A stretch of DNA of 64,000 nt from Pseudomonas tumuqii (GCF_013184545.1 NZ_JAAOJA010000002.1:124001-188000), one strand, 5' to 3'. Shown: positions 36,469 to 45,515, numbered from the stretch's first letter. Numbers and translations: made by a program. Notes: generated by a model from the sequence alone, not told the origin.

Positions 36469-36584
36469 CGCGTGGGGTGGACGGCCACCCCGGGGAAACC
36501 GCGAGGCGTTTTCCACCGGGGTGGCCGGACTACTCGCCTGCTGCGCCTTGAGGATGGAAACCGCACGGCGCAGGCCGCCGGTTG

Positions 36585-37286
36585 TCAGGCCGGCTCTGGC
36601 GTCCGGTTTGCCTGCAGCGCCCGCTGCAGCTGCGCCACCAAGGCATCGACCTTGTTCAGGCCCTGAGCCACCGACTCGGCCAGCAGCTCACCCCCCACTT
36701 CCTGACCCTCGATCGCAATCTGGTGTACCCGGGTGATGCCGATAAAGCCGAGGGCGGTGATCAGGTTCGGTTCCAGATGGTTCATGTGGGCCATCGCGCC
36801 ACCAACGTCAAAGCCGACCCCGCCTCGGGCCGTGAGGATGACGGCATGCCGTGGCCGGTCGGCCAGCTTCGGCACGTAAGGGTCGAGTGGGTTGCTGTCA
36901 TCGATGTCCACGGTGCGGCCGGGGCGCACAATCTGGTCGATCCAAGCCTTGAGCGCGGCAGGCATGCCGAAGTTGTAGAGCGGCGTGCCGATCACCAGCA
37001 CGTCTGCCGCAATCAGCTCATCGACCAGTTGCTCGCTCTCCGCCAGCGCTTCCCGCATCCACGGCTCGCGCTGCTCCTCGGGGGTAAAGGAGGAGGCGAT
37101 CCAGTCATGGTTGATGATGGACGGTGGGTTCTGGCCGATGTCGCGGTAGGTGAGGCTGTCCTGCCCACGGCGGGCCAGCCACTGGCTGACAAAGCGGTGG
37201 CTGAGGTTGCGACTGTGTGAACCGTGTTGATCCTTGCCGGCGAGGCCGGGGCGGGCACTGGCATCCAGGTGCAGAATGTGCGGCAT
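36585..37286 (-). CDS. azoR: FMN-dependent NADH:azoreductase/quinone reductase
   Basis: The 233-residue flavodoxin-like protein starts MPHILHLDASARPG and has GTPLYNFGMPAALKAWIDQI and TARGGVGF, the AzoR/acyl-carrier-protein-phosphodiesterase-type signatures. It reduces quinones and azo compounds with NADH. AAAGGAG lies eight bases before ATG 37286. A LysR regulator is transcribed divergently 120 bases away and probably controls it. Confidence 0.9.
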   Translation of the reverse strand: MPHILHLDASARPGLAGKDQHGSHSRNLSHRFVSQWLARRGQDSLTYRDIGQNPPSIINHDWIASSFTPEEQREPWMREALAESEQLVDELIAADVLVIGTPLYNFGMPAALKAWIDQIVRPGRTVDIDDSNPLDPYVPKLADRPRHAVILTARGGVGFDVGGAMAHMNHLEPNLITALGFIGITRVHQIAIEGQEVGGELLAESVAQGLNKVDALVAQLQRALQANRTPEPA

Positions 37287-37405
37287 GTCGAGTCTCCTTT
37301 TCGAAGTTGAATTCATCTGTTATTCGCAGCAGACTCAGGCTAAGTTCAGCCCTCAAGGGCGACAAACGACGATTATTTTCCGATACGAATGAGAGAAACT
37401 CATGT

Positions 37406-38305
37406 ATGGCGCAGCGCTGGTTACCTTCGCTTTCTGCCCTGCGGGCCTTTGAGGCGGCCGCTCGCCACGAGAGCGCCAAGCAGGCCGCAGAAGAACTCTC
37501 CGTTACCGCTACGGCGATCAGTCACCAGATTCGTGCCCTGGAAGAGTCGCTCGGTGTCGCGTTGTTTCTGCGCAAACCGCGCCAGCTCGAATTGACCGCC
37601 CAGGGGCGCGAGCTGCAGCAGGTGCTGGAAAGCGCATTCGACAGCATCAGCGCAACGGCTGTGCGTCTCAGCGCGGTGCCCTGTCGTCAGGCCATTACGC
37701 TCAGCACCACGCCTGCCGTGGCGGTGCGCTGGCTGCTGTCCTGGGTATGCCTGCTGCGCGATGCCCATCCGGACATCGACCTGCGCATCCACGCCTCGCA
37801 TGAGCCGGTCGCGCTGGATGGCGTCACCGCGGATATCGCCATTCGCTATGGCGACGGCCGCTGGCCGGGGCTGGTGGCCGAGAAGCTGTTCGACAACACC
37901 TTTATCCCGGCCTGCAGCCCGCTCCTCGGCTTGCATGATGCGGCCGAACTGGCAAAGCATTCGCTGATCCACTTCCGCAATCAGGCTGCTGTTTCCTCAC
38001 CGCTCGATTGGGCCCTGTGGCAGAAGCAGGCCCAGGTGCCGGGGCTGGACGTCAGCGCCGGGCTGGTGTTTTCCGACGAGACCCATGCCGTCTCGGCCGC
38101 CCTCGGTGCGCAGGGCGTGGCGCTGATGAGCCGCCAGCTGATCGAGGATGAGCTGAGGGAAGGGCGGCTGGTACAGCCCTTCGGCCCGGAACTGGAAGGC
38201 AAGCCCTTCTTTCTGGTGTACCCGGAAAACCGCAAAAACGACCCGACCATTCAGGCGGTGCGGGATTGGGTCATGGCGGTGCCTGGAGGGCTGTGTACGC
38301 TGTAG
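37406..38305 (+). CDS. LysR-family transcriptional regulator (GcvA-like)
   Basis: The 299-residue protein has an N-terminal winged helix-turn-helix (LPSLSALRAFEAAARHESAK, then LSVTATAISHQIRALEESLG). The C-terminal substrate-binding domain includes DIAIRYGDGRWPGLVAEKLF, typical of the GcvA-like subgroup. It is divergent from azoR, and the shared 119-base gap is the natural place for its operator. The inducer may be a quinone or other electrophile; this is inferred from the neighbour. Confidence 0.9.
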   Translation: MAQRWLPSLSALRAFEAAARHESAKQAAEELSVTATAISHQIRALEESLGVALFLRKPRQLELTAQGRELQQVLESAFDSISATAVRLSAVPCRQAITLSTTPAVAVRWLLSWVCLLRDAHPDIDLRIHASHEPVALDGVTADIAIRYGDGRWPGLVAEKLFDNTFIPACSPLLGLHDAAELAKHSLIHFRNQAAVSSPLDWALWQKQAQVPGLDVSAGLVFSDETHAVSAALGAQGVALMSRQLIEDELREGRLVQPFGPELEGKPFFLVYPENRKNDPTIQAVRDWVMAVPGGLCTL

Positions 38306-38603
38306 GCCGGGCGATATAGCTACCCCTCTGCGGGGCTTGAGCAGGCTTCGTGCTGCCCATGCGATGCGGATATCCAGGCAACCTTGCTGTTTGTGGGAGG
38401 GGCTTTAACCGCGACAGCTTTGTGGATGGGTTGAGCGTAGCGATACCCATGCGGTTGTTGTGTTCAGGAGTGGTGGTTGACCGCCCCATCCAGGCGGCCC
38501 ACTCCCTTCCACAACGATTCCGTTACTCGCTTCGCTCGCCCTTCGGGCCAGCCTGCGGCTGTTACTTCGCCGTAAGTCAACGGAAGTCGTGGCCTGTCCA
38601 CTA
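38306..38603. repeat. Intergenic repeats between LysR and GGDEF genes
   Basis: No gene is seen. An inverted copy of the GATGGGTATCGC repeat lies at about 38424-38450. From about 38509, CCACAACGATTCCGTTACTCG, TACTTCGCCGTAAGTCAACG and GTCGTGGCCTGTCC resemble parts of the longer intergenic repeat seen at 47035-47240 and 50520-50755. Confidence 0.55.
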
Positions 38604-39959
38604 TTACTTCACAGGCTCGACAACAATATAGCGCTTGCCCCCACTGCGTTTGGCCACGTACATGGCTTCATCCGCGTGCCGAATCAGATGCAGATCGCTC
38701 TGGCCGTGCTCAGGGTATAGCGCGATACCCAGGCTGGGAGCACTAATCAACATGTTTCCTTCCAGGAGGTAGGGCGCGCTTAGGCTGACAAGGATTTTCT
38801 CGGCCACCACGGTGGCATCTTCCTGCCTGCCGATGTTATCCAGAAGAACGGCAAATTCGTCACCGCCCAAACGGCCAACCGTATCGGACTCCCGCACGCA
38901 CTGCCTGAGGCGGTGAGCGACTTCCCGCAGCAGATGGTCACCTGCGGTGTGGCCAAAGTTATCGTTGATGTGCTTGAAGTTGTCCATGTCGAGATAAAGT
39001 ACCGCCAGACGTAATGAATCTCTCTGCGCCCTTTGCAGAGAACTGCGCAAGCGGTCCAGGAACAGCGCACGGTTTGGCAGTTCGGTCAGTTGGTCGTATT
39101 GCGCAAGAAACTCCAGGCGGGAGTGCGTGCGTTTACGCTCTATCGCAGCCGCTAGCTGGCTCGAGACAAATTGCAGCAGCTCCTTGTCCTGTTCGTTGTA
39201 ACGCAGGGTCCCGGAATAGTTCTGGAGCACCAGGGCACCGATGGTATCCGGGCCCGATATCAGCGGCACACCAAGCCAGTCAAGGGAATGCTTACCTGCC
39301 ACCGAGCCAATCTTTGCAGGCATCTGCTCGGCCGTTAACAACAGGGCTTCACCGGAGCGAATAACCTCGGCACTCAAGGTGCCGGAGCCCAGCGGCATGG
39401 GTGGCGGCGGCGCGTCGAATTGATCGACGTAATAGGGAAAACTGAGCTGGTCATTCGCGGCGTCGTATAACGCCACAGAAAAATTCTCGGCGGGCAGCAC
39501 CTGACTGATCACCTCGTGCACTCGCCTGTATAGCGTCTGCAGATCGCCAACCGATTGGGCCGCTTCCGATATTGCATACAACGCGGCTTGCATCGCCTCG
39601 GCATGTTTGCGCCGAGTAATATCCCGCGCCACACCCACCCGTACCTGCTCGGTCTCAAGCCATTGGGCAGACCACATGATATGAACGATATGACCGTCTT
39701 TATGAAAATAACGGTTCTCATGATCATGGGAGGGTTGGCCCAAATTGATGCGCTCTACGAGCGCTCGGCTGGCGGCGCGATCGTCCGGGTGCATCATTTC
39801 AAAGGCGGTCCGGCCCACCATTTCTTCGGGCCGGTAACCGAAAACGCGCTCGCTGGCGGCGCTTACCGATAGAAAGCGCCCCTCTTTATCCACCACGCAG
39901 ACAACGTCCAGCAGCAGATCCAGTAGCTTGTCGTGGGGCAGGTGGGGGTTTGACGTCAT
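38604..39959 (-). CDS. PAS-GAF-GGDEF diguanylate cyclase
   Basis: The 451-residue soluble protein has a PAS domain (about 10-120; VVDKEGRFLSVSAASERVFGY), a GAF domain (about 140-285; VGDLQTLYRRVHEVISQVLP, then LGVPLISGPDTIGALVLQNY) and a GGDEF domain with an intact GGDEF at 365-369. An RESD I-site lies five residues upstream. It should synthesise cyclic di-GMP in response to a small ligand or redox signal. It is the last ordinary gene before the accessory island. Confidence 0.9.
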   Translation of the reverse strand: MTSNPHLPHDKLLDLLLDVVCVVDKEGRFLSVSAASERVFGYRPEEMVGRTAFEMMHPDDRAASRALVERINLGQPSHDHENRYFHKDGHIVHIMWSAQWLETEQVRVGVARDITRRKHAEAMQAALYAISEAAQSVGDLQTLYRRVHEVISQVLPAENFSVALYDAANDQLSFPYYVDQFDAPPPPMPLGSGTLSAEVIRSGEALLLTAEQMPAKIGSVAGKHSLDWLGVPLISGPDTIGALVLQNYSGTLRYNEQDKELLQFVSSQLAAAIERKRTHSRLEFLAQYDQLTELPNRALFLDRLRSSLQRAQRDSLRLAVLYLDMDNFKHINDNFGHTAGDHLLREVAHRLRQCVRESDTVGRLGGDEFAVLLDNIGRQEDATVVAEKILVSLSAPYLLEGNMLISAPSLGIALYPEHGQSDLHLIRHADEAMYVAKRSGGKRYIVVEPVK

Positions 39960-40089
39960 GGCGATGACTATACGGTTATGCCGGCAGGGTTCGCTAGCAC
40001 GATGATTTTCTATGACAGTGACTCACCGTAAGGGCAAAACCAGTCGTGGCAGGCGACAGGGAAAATAAATCGACGGGGAAAATAAATCT

Positions 40090-40280
40090 GTGTGCGCCAG
40101 TACAAACTGGCAAGAGGTGGTCGGTGCAAGTCCGATACGAGAACGAAGTGGCGAATCATCTTGGGCTCGAGTCATGCGTTGGTCGTCGTGAGGCCGGCAG
40201 CGAAGCGTTGACAGGGGAAACGACAGGCCAGCCATTGAGCCGCGAAATCATAAGTCCCGGGATGCCGACGCTATACGGAT
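40090..40280 (+). mobile_element. Truncated 5' end of a bacterial group II intron
   Basis: The stretch begins GTGTGCGCCAG, which fits the GUGYG 5' boundary. It continues through TGGTCGGTGCAAGTCCGATA, GAGTCATGCGTTGGTCGTCG, ACAGGGGAAACGACAGGCCA and GATGCCGACGCTATACGGA. These are familiar from domain I and the ORF-proximal leader of Pseudomonas-type group II introns. It breaks off just before the stop of the WYL gene. No reverse transcriptase and no domain V or VI are found in the window, so this is a dead remnant. It abuts a fragment of the intergenic repeat (GTGACTCACCGTAAGGGC at about 40018). Confidence 0.75.
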
Positions 40281-40293
40281 ACGCCAAAGCGCC

Positions 40294-41166
40294 TCAGCTA
40301 TACAGCCAACGCCCCAGCTCCTCCAGGTTGGCCACCACGATCTGCTGGGCGCTGGCTTTGGATTGCACCTTGTGCGGGTCGATCTGGTACCGCTGCAACA
40401 CGTACTGCACCAGCGCGCCGCGGCTGGGCACGAGCAGTTGGCCGTCCTGCATGCCGTAGTCGATCTCGATGATCGCCGCCTGCGCCGGCTTCAGGCGCGG
40501 GTCGGGTTCGATCACCACGGCCACCTCGGTCGACCAGCCTTCATCGCCTTCGCGGCCGTGCCCGGTCTCGTCCAGCACCTCCGGCTCGCCGCGAAAGCGG
40601 CTGAGGACGAAGTCGCGGTAGTCGCGGTTCTTCTCGCAGTAGGCGCGCACATGCCAGCGCATGCCGGTGTAGATCAGCGTGTGCGGGGCGATCAGGCGGG
40701 TTTCGGCGAGCGGGTTGGCCAGCGACACGTACTCGCACTCCAGACGCAGCCCTTCGCGGCAGGCGCGCAGCAGCGGGCGGAGAATCTGCGGGCGGATCGA
40801 GCGGTCCGGCACCCTGAGGATCTCGGTGTGCGCATAGGCCACGGCCAGGCCCTCGACATGGGTTGCCCGCTCGTGGTTCTGGTTGAGCAGGTGCAGGTAG
40901 GCGCTGGCGCTGTCATCGATGAACAGCGGCTCGAACTGCTTGCTCGGCACGTAGCCCTTGAGGTGCTTGTCGTAGTCGAGGTTGCCGGGGGCGTACTCGC
41001 CCAGGTAACTGTTGATGTCCTTCGAGGCCTGCTGGCGGCTGATGCCGAAACTCTGCATCAGATGCCCGGTGGTCAGGCGGCCCTCCCACCAGGCCACGGT
41101 TTCGATCAGGCGATAGCGCAGGGCCAGATCCCAGCGAACACCTGCCACCGATTGCTTGCGCTTCAT
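40294..41166 (-). CDS. WYL-domain transcriptional regulator (CapW/BrxR-like)
   Basis: The 290-residue protein has an N-terminal winged helix (WEGRLTTGHLMQSFGISRQQ, then ASKDINSYLGEYAPGNLDYD). A WYL domain follows (LRLECEYVSLANPLAETRLIAPHTLIYTGMRWHVRAYCEKN), with a C-terminal WCX-like extension. Length and domain order match the CapW/BrxR regulators that control CBASS, BREX and other phage-defence loci. It is divergent from a small membrane gene and the large helicase fusion. An inverted repeat, TTTAC-N8-GTAAA, lies at 41190-41207, just before its start codon. It probably represses the adjacent defence locus. Confidence 0.82.
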   Translation of the reverse strand: MKRKQSVAGVRWDLALRYRLIETVAWWEGRLTTGHLMQSFGISRQQASKDINSYLGEYAPGNLDYDKHLKGYVPSKQFEPLFIDDSASAYLHLLNQNHERATHVEGLAVAYAHTEILRVPDRSIRPQILRPLLRACREGLRLECEYVSLANPLAETRLIAPHTLIYTGMRWHVRAYCEKNRDYRDFVLSRFRGEPEVLDETGHGREGDEGWSTEVAVVIEPDPRLKPAQAAIIEIDYGMQDGQLLVPSRGALVQYVLQRYQIDPHKVQSKASAQQIVVANLEELGRWLYS

Positions 41167-41189
41167 GCCTGCTGCTCCTGTGCGAAAAC

Positions 41190-41207
41190 TTTACCTGTAC
41201 GAGTAAA
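41190..41207. promoter_or_regulatory. Inverted repeat, candidate operator of the WYL regulator
   Basis: TTTAC at 41190-41194 and GTAAA at 41203-41207 are exact inverses eight bases apart, 24 bases upstream of the WYL start codon. Further GTAAA occurs at 41219-41223. The position between divergent genes suits autoregulation and control of the helicase operon. Confidence 0.4.
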
Positions 41208-41285
41208 CACTCTAGATGCGTAAAGAAAGACTACATAGCATGAGTCCAGGGTTCAAGCGGCAACCCGGCGGCGGGAGAGGCGGAC

Positions 41286-41567
41286 ATGGACGGCATGACA
41301 GCACATTGGGCACTTATGGGGATCGCCGCCTGCGGCTTGCTGATACTGGGCCTGCTCGCCGCACTGCTGCTGGTGCACGGCCAGCACCTGCAAGCGCTGC
41401 TGGTCGCACAGTGTCGGCACAACGCCAGGCAGCGTGACTGCCTGCAGCGGCTCGAACGCGATGAGCGAGAGCTGCGCTCGGCCATCCGCGCCGAGCGGGC
41501 GCGGGTGGTGCAGTTGCAGAGGAAGGTTGAGCTGCTGCAGGCGTTGCTGGCCAACTCCGCTGTGTAG
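41286..41567 (+). CDS. Small membrane-anchored coiled-coil protein
   Basis: The 93-residue protein has one N-terminal membrane helix (WALMGIAACGLLILGLLAALLLV). A charged amphipathic region follows (RLERDERELRSAIRAERARV, then VQLQRKVELLQALLANSAV) that should form a coiled coil. GGAGAGGCGG precedes the ATG. It sits between the WYL regulator and the large fusion enzyme, 93 bases from the latter and in the same direction, so it may be part of that locus. No known family is recognised. Confidence 0.6.
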   Translation: MDGMTAHWALMGIAACGLLILGLLAALLLVHGQHLQALLVAQCRHNARQRDCLQRLERDERELRSAIRAERARVVQLQRKVELLQALLANSAV

Positions 41568-41660
41568 CCGGTGGCTGCACCAGGCGGCAATCAAGTACCC
41601 TGGCCGCTTGATCCAACCCCTCGATCCCCTGGCATTGGTCGTTGCACAAGGAAGCGAAGT

Positions 41661-44600
41661 TTGAGCGACACGCACAGCTACTACGAGCAGAACGCCGAGC
41701 AGTTTTTTGCCGATACCATCGACGTGGATATGAGCGCGCTGTATGCGCGCTTTCTCGAAGCGATACCCGTCGGCGGCTACATCCTGGATGCGGGCTGCGG
41801 TTCCGGGCGCGATGCCAAGGCGTTTGCGGCGTGCGGCTATCGCGTCGCGGCTTTCGATGCATCGCCGGCGTTGGCGGCGCTGGCCAGCCAGCACCTCGGC
41901 CAGCCTGTGCTGGTGCGGAGCTTCGCCGAGGTCGGCGAACTCAACCGCTATGACGGCGTTTGGGCCTGCGCCAGCTTGCTGCATGTGCCGCATGCGCAGA
42001 TGCCCGACGCGCTCGCCCGCTTGTGGCAGGCGTTGAAGCCGGGCGGGATCTTCTATTGCAGCTTCAAGGTCGGCGAAGGCGAGCGCGAGCATCAGGGCCG
42101 CCGCTTCACCGATGCGCTCGAAGCGCAGATGGATACCTGGCTGGCGCCATTGGTCGACGTGGCCGATGTCAGTTACTGGCACAGCGCCGACCAGCGTCCC
42201 GGGCGCAGCGATGCCTGGCTGAATGTCTTGGCCCGGCGCCAGCCGGTACCGGCGGCGCGCCTGGTCACCGGCGGCAAGCTGGATCACTTCCTGCCGCACC
42301 TGTGTGCCGCGATCAACAGCGCCAGCGAAGTCGACATGGCGGTGGCCTTTATCAAGAGCACCGGGCTGCGCTTGTTGCTGCCCGATTTGCTGGCGCGGCT
42401 GAAGCCGGGCGAGGAGGGCGCGCCGACCGCGCGGGTGCGCGTCGTCACCAGCGATTACCTCGACGTCACCGACCCCGAAGCGTTGCGCAGCCTGATGTTG
42501 CTGCAGGATGAAGGTGCCCAGGTGCGCGTCTACGAAAGCGCCGGCAGCAGCTTCCATATGAAGGCCTACCTGTTCGCCGCGCAGGCCGCGGACGGACAGC
42601 TGCGCGGGCAGGCGTTCATTGGCTCGAGCAACATCAGCCGCCAGGCGCTCCGCGATGGCCTGGAGTGGAATTACCGCATCGACTATCCCGGCGACGACGG
42701 CTTCCTCGAGGCGCGCAGCCGCTTCGAGGAACTGTTCGCCAATCCACGCAGCAAGCCGCTGAGCCATGCCTGGATCGACGACTACGAGGCCCGGCGCCAA
42801 CCGCCACCGGTCGCCATCGCCCCGGGCAGCCTGGAAGTGGAACCGCCACCGACGCCGACGAGCATCCAGTCCGAAGCGCTGCACGCCCTGGCGCTGACCC
42901 GCGAGCACGGTTACCGGCGCGGCCTGGTGGTGTTGGCGACCGGCCTGGGCAAAACCTGGCTAGCCGCGTTCGATGCCAAACAGGCCGGCGCCCGGCGAGT
43001 GTTGTTCGTGGCTCACCGCGAGGAAATCCTGCATCAGGCGGCCGAGACCTTCGTGCGCATTCGGCCGGGGCAACGGGTCGGTTTCTACATGGGCCAGCAG
43101 CGCGACAGCCAGGTCGACGTGCTCTGCGCCTCAGTACAGACGCTCGGGCGCGTCGAGCACCTGGAGCGCTTTTCGCCGCGGCATTTCGATTACATCGTCA
43201 TCGACGAATTCCACCATGCCGCCGCGCCCACCTACCACCGCTTGCTCAACCATTTTCTGCCGTCGTTCCTGCTCGGCCTGACGGCGACGCCGGATCGTAC
43301 CGACTGCTCCAACATCCTGTCGTTGTGCGATGACAACCTGGTGTTCGAGACCAACCTGTTCCGCGGCATCGAAAGCCAGCTGCTGGCGCCGTTCCATTAC
43401 TACGGCATCTTCGACGACAGCGTGGATTACCAGGCGATTCCCTGGCGCAATGGCCGTTTCGACCCCGAGCAGCTGGCCAATAAACTCGCCACCCTGGGGC
43501 GTGCGCGCCACGTGCTGAAGACCTGGCGAGAACACGCCCAGAGCCGGACGCTGGCGTTCTGCGTGTCGATCCGCCATGCCGAATTCATGGCCGAGTACTT
43601 CCGCAAGCAAGGCGTCGAGGCCGCCGCCGTGTATGCCGGCTCGAGCCTGTCGCGGGGCGAGGCGCTGGAGCGACTGGACGATGGCCGCCTGCCGCTGATC
43701 TTCTCGGTCGACCTGTTCAGTGAAGGCGTCGACCTGCCCGCCATCGACACGGTGATGATGCTGCGGCCGACCGAGTCGAAGATTCTCTTCCTGCAGCAAT
43801 TGGGCCGTGGCCTGCGCAAGGCCGAGGGCAAGGACAAACTGGTGGTGCTCGACTTCATCGGCAACCACCAGAGCTTCCTGCACAAGCCGCAGGCGTTGAT
43901 GGGCAACAGCATGAACCACAGGCAACTGGCCGCGTTTGCCCGCGCCGCCGCGGAGCAGCGCTTGGAACTGCCCGAGGGTTGCTTCGTCAACTACGACCTG
44001 CAGTTGCTCGACTTCCTCACGTCGCTCGACGGCGACGGCGTGCAGAGCCACTACCAGGCGCTGCGCGAGGGGCTGAACCGGCGCCCCAGCTTGAGCGAGT
44101 TCTACCGCTCCGGCGCTAGTCTGCAGCAGGTGCGCAAGCAATTTGGCGACTGGTTCTCCCTGCTGGAGCAGATGGGCGACCTGTCCGAGGCGCAACGGGA
44201 CTTGGCCACGGCGCATCGGCCCTTCCTGCGCGAGCTGGAAACCACCGCCATGACCAAGAGCTTCAAGATGATCCTGCTGGAAGCCTTCCAGGAACTGGAC
44301 GGCTGGCGCACGGCGCCCAGCGAAGCGGCCTTGGCCGAGCGATCCTGGCAGCTCCTGCACCGGCGTCGGCCGCTGCTGGTCGACTTGCCGGAGGAACAGG
44401 CTCGGCTGGCGGACGGCAGCGCGCCGGCCTGGCTGCGCTACTGGCAGAGCAACCCGATCAAGGCCTGGATCGGCGGCAACCAGAAGAGCAGCGGCAAGCG
44501 CTTCTTCGCCGTGGAGCAGGGGAGTTTCGTCCCGCGCTTTAAGGTCGGCGAAGCCGAGCGGGAAGGCTTCGCCGAGTTTGTGCAGGAGTTGCTGGACTTC

Positions 44601-45515
44601 CGCTTGGCCTCCTACGAGGTGCGCAGGGCGGTCACGGCCGCGCCGGTGGCCACCTTGCCGGTCGCCGCGCGCAGCGGCACCGAGCTGCCCTTCTTCCCCA
44701 ACCTGAAAATCGCCTGCGGCCACTTCAAGACCGGCACGGCCGACAGCGAGGAATACCGCCTGATCGGCGAGGGCCATGGCCGCCTGGATAGCTCACGGCA
44801 CTTCATCGCCCGCGCCTCCGGCAACTCGATGAATGGCGGCAAGCAGCCGATCCGCGATGGCGACTACCTGCTGCTCGAGCAGATCAACCCGAAAAGCGCC
44901 GGCTCGATCACCGGCACCACCATGGCCATCGAGCGCCAGGACGCCGCCGGCGACAACCAGTACCTGCTGCGGGTGATCCTCAAGGCGGCGGACGGCAGCT
45001 ACCTCCTGCGCGCCAACAACCCCGACTACGCCGATATCGCCGTCACCGACGAACTGCGCGAGCAGCTACACACCTTTGCCCGCCTCAAGGCAGTGCTGGA
45101 CCCGCTGGAGCTGGTGATCGGCGAACGCTTCCAGCGCGAAGACATCCCGGCGCTGTTTGGCGCCGAGTTCAACCCCGGCAACTGGAACGTCGGCCATGTG
45201 CTGCTGGCCGAACAGCGCGCCCATGTGCTGCTGGTGACCCTGAACAAACAAGGCAAGGTCGAGGAGCACCGCTACCTCGACCATTGGCTCGACGAACAAA
45301 GCTTCCACTGGCAAAGCCAGAACGCGACCACCCCCAGCAGCAAACGGGGCAAGGAAATCATCGAGCACGAGAAGCTGGGCATCGGCATCCATCTGTTCGT
45401 GCGGGAGAACAAAGTCGAAAACGGCAAGGGTGCGCCGTTTACTTATCACGGAAAGGTGAGGTATCGCAGCCATAGCGGCAGTGGGCCGATGAGTGTGGTG
45501 TTTGGTTTGATGTAG
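41661..45515 (+). CDS. Fusion of methyltransferase, PLD-type nuclease, superfamily 2 helicase and S24-like C-terminal region (DUF3427-type)
   Basis: The 1284-residue protein combines four parts. Residues 1-200 are a class I methyltransferase (motif I ILDAGCGSGRDAKAF at 41-55). Residues 215-380 are a phospholipase-D-like nuclease region with an HMK motif near 299 and GSSNIS after it. From about 395 to 780 is a DEAD/DEAH-type helicase with Walker A ATGLGKT near 427, box II DEFHH near 514, TATPDRT, and QLGRGLRK near 711. The C-terminal 500 residues are DUF3427-like and include RASGNSMNGGKQPIRDGDYL near 1052, which resembles the serine region of LexA/S24 domains. PLD-helicase-DUF3427 proteins occur in defence islands; the methyltransferase fusion is unusual. 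I start at TTG 41661 with AAGGAAG upstream, because the methyltransferase begins there. GC content is host-like. Confidence 0.8.
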   Translation: MSDTHSYYEQNAEQFFADTIDVDMSALYARFLEAIPVGGYILDAGCGSGRDAKAFAACGYRVAAFDASPALAALASQHLGQPVLVRSFAEVGELNRYDGVWACASLLHVPHAQMPDALARLWQALKPGGIFYCSFKVGEGEREHQGRRFTDALEAQMDTWLAPLVDVADVSYWHSADQRPGRSDAWLNVLARRQPVPAARLVTGGKLDHFLPHLCAAINSASEVDMAVAFIKSTGLRLLLPDLLARLKPGEEGAPTARVRVVTSDYLDVTDPEALRSLMLLQDEGAQVRVYESAGSSFHMKAYLFAAQAADGQLRGQAFIGSSNISRQALRDGLEWNYRIDYPGDDGFLEARSRFEELFANPRSKPLSHAWIDDYEARRQPPPVAIAPGSLEVEPPPTPTSIQSEALHALALTREHGYRRGLVVLATGLGKTWLAAFDAKQAGARRVLFVAHREEILHQAAETFVRIRPGQRVGFYMGQQRDSQVDVLCASVQTLGRVEHLERFSPRHFDYIVIDEFHHAAAPTYHRLLNHFLPSFLLGLTATPDRTDCSNILSLCDDNLVFETNLFRGIESQLLAPFHYYGIFDDSVDYQAIPWRNGRFDPEQLANKLATLGRARHVLKTWREHAQSRTLAFCVSIRHAEFMAEYFRKQGVEAAAVYAGSSLSRGEALERLDDGRLPLIFSVDLFSEGVDLPAIDTVMMLRPTESKILFLQQLGRGLRKAEGKDKLVVLDFIGNHQSFLHKPQALMGNSMNHRQLAAFARAAAEQRLELPEGCFVNYDLQLLDFLTSLDGDGVQSHYQALREGLNRRPSLSEFYRSGASLQQVRKQFGDWFSLLEQMGDLSEAQRDLATAHRPFLRELETTAMTKSFKMILLEAFQELDGWRTAPSEAALAERSWQLLHRRRPLLVDLPEEQARLADGSAPAWLRYWQSNPIKAWIGGNQKSSGKRFFAVEQGSFVPRFKVGEAEREGFAEFVQELLDFRLASYEVRRAVTAAPVATLPVAARSGTELPFFPNLKIACGHFKTGTADSEEYRLIGEGHGRLDSSRHFIARASGNSMNGGKQPIRDGDYLLLEQINPKSAGSITGTTMAIERQDAAGDNQYLLRVILKAADGSYLLRANNPDYADIAVTDELREQLHTFARLKAVLDPLELVIGERFQREDIPALFGAEFNPGNWNVGHVLLAEQRAHVLLVTLNKQGKVEEHRYLDHWLDEQSFHWQSQNATTPSSKRGKEIIEHEKLGIGIHLFVRENKVENGKGAPFTYHGKVRYRSHSGSGPMSVVFGLM

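Noticed and set aside
40110..40140. GGTCGGTGCAAGTCCG considered as part of a cobalamin-type riboswitch
   Set aside because: The flanking sequence matches group II intron domain I much better, and no cobalamin-related gene follows.
40294..41166. WYL regulator considered as part of a BREX locus
   Set aside because: No brxC, pglX, pglZ or other BREX genes are in the window.
43131..44777. A 548-codon minus-strand frame inside the helicase fusion gene
   Set aside because: Antisense shadow of a gene with clear helicase motifs.
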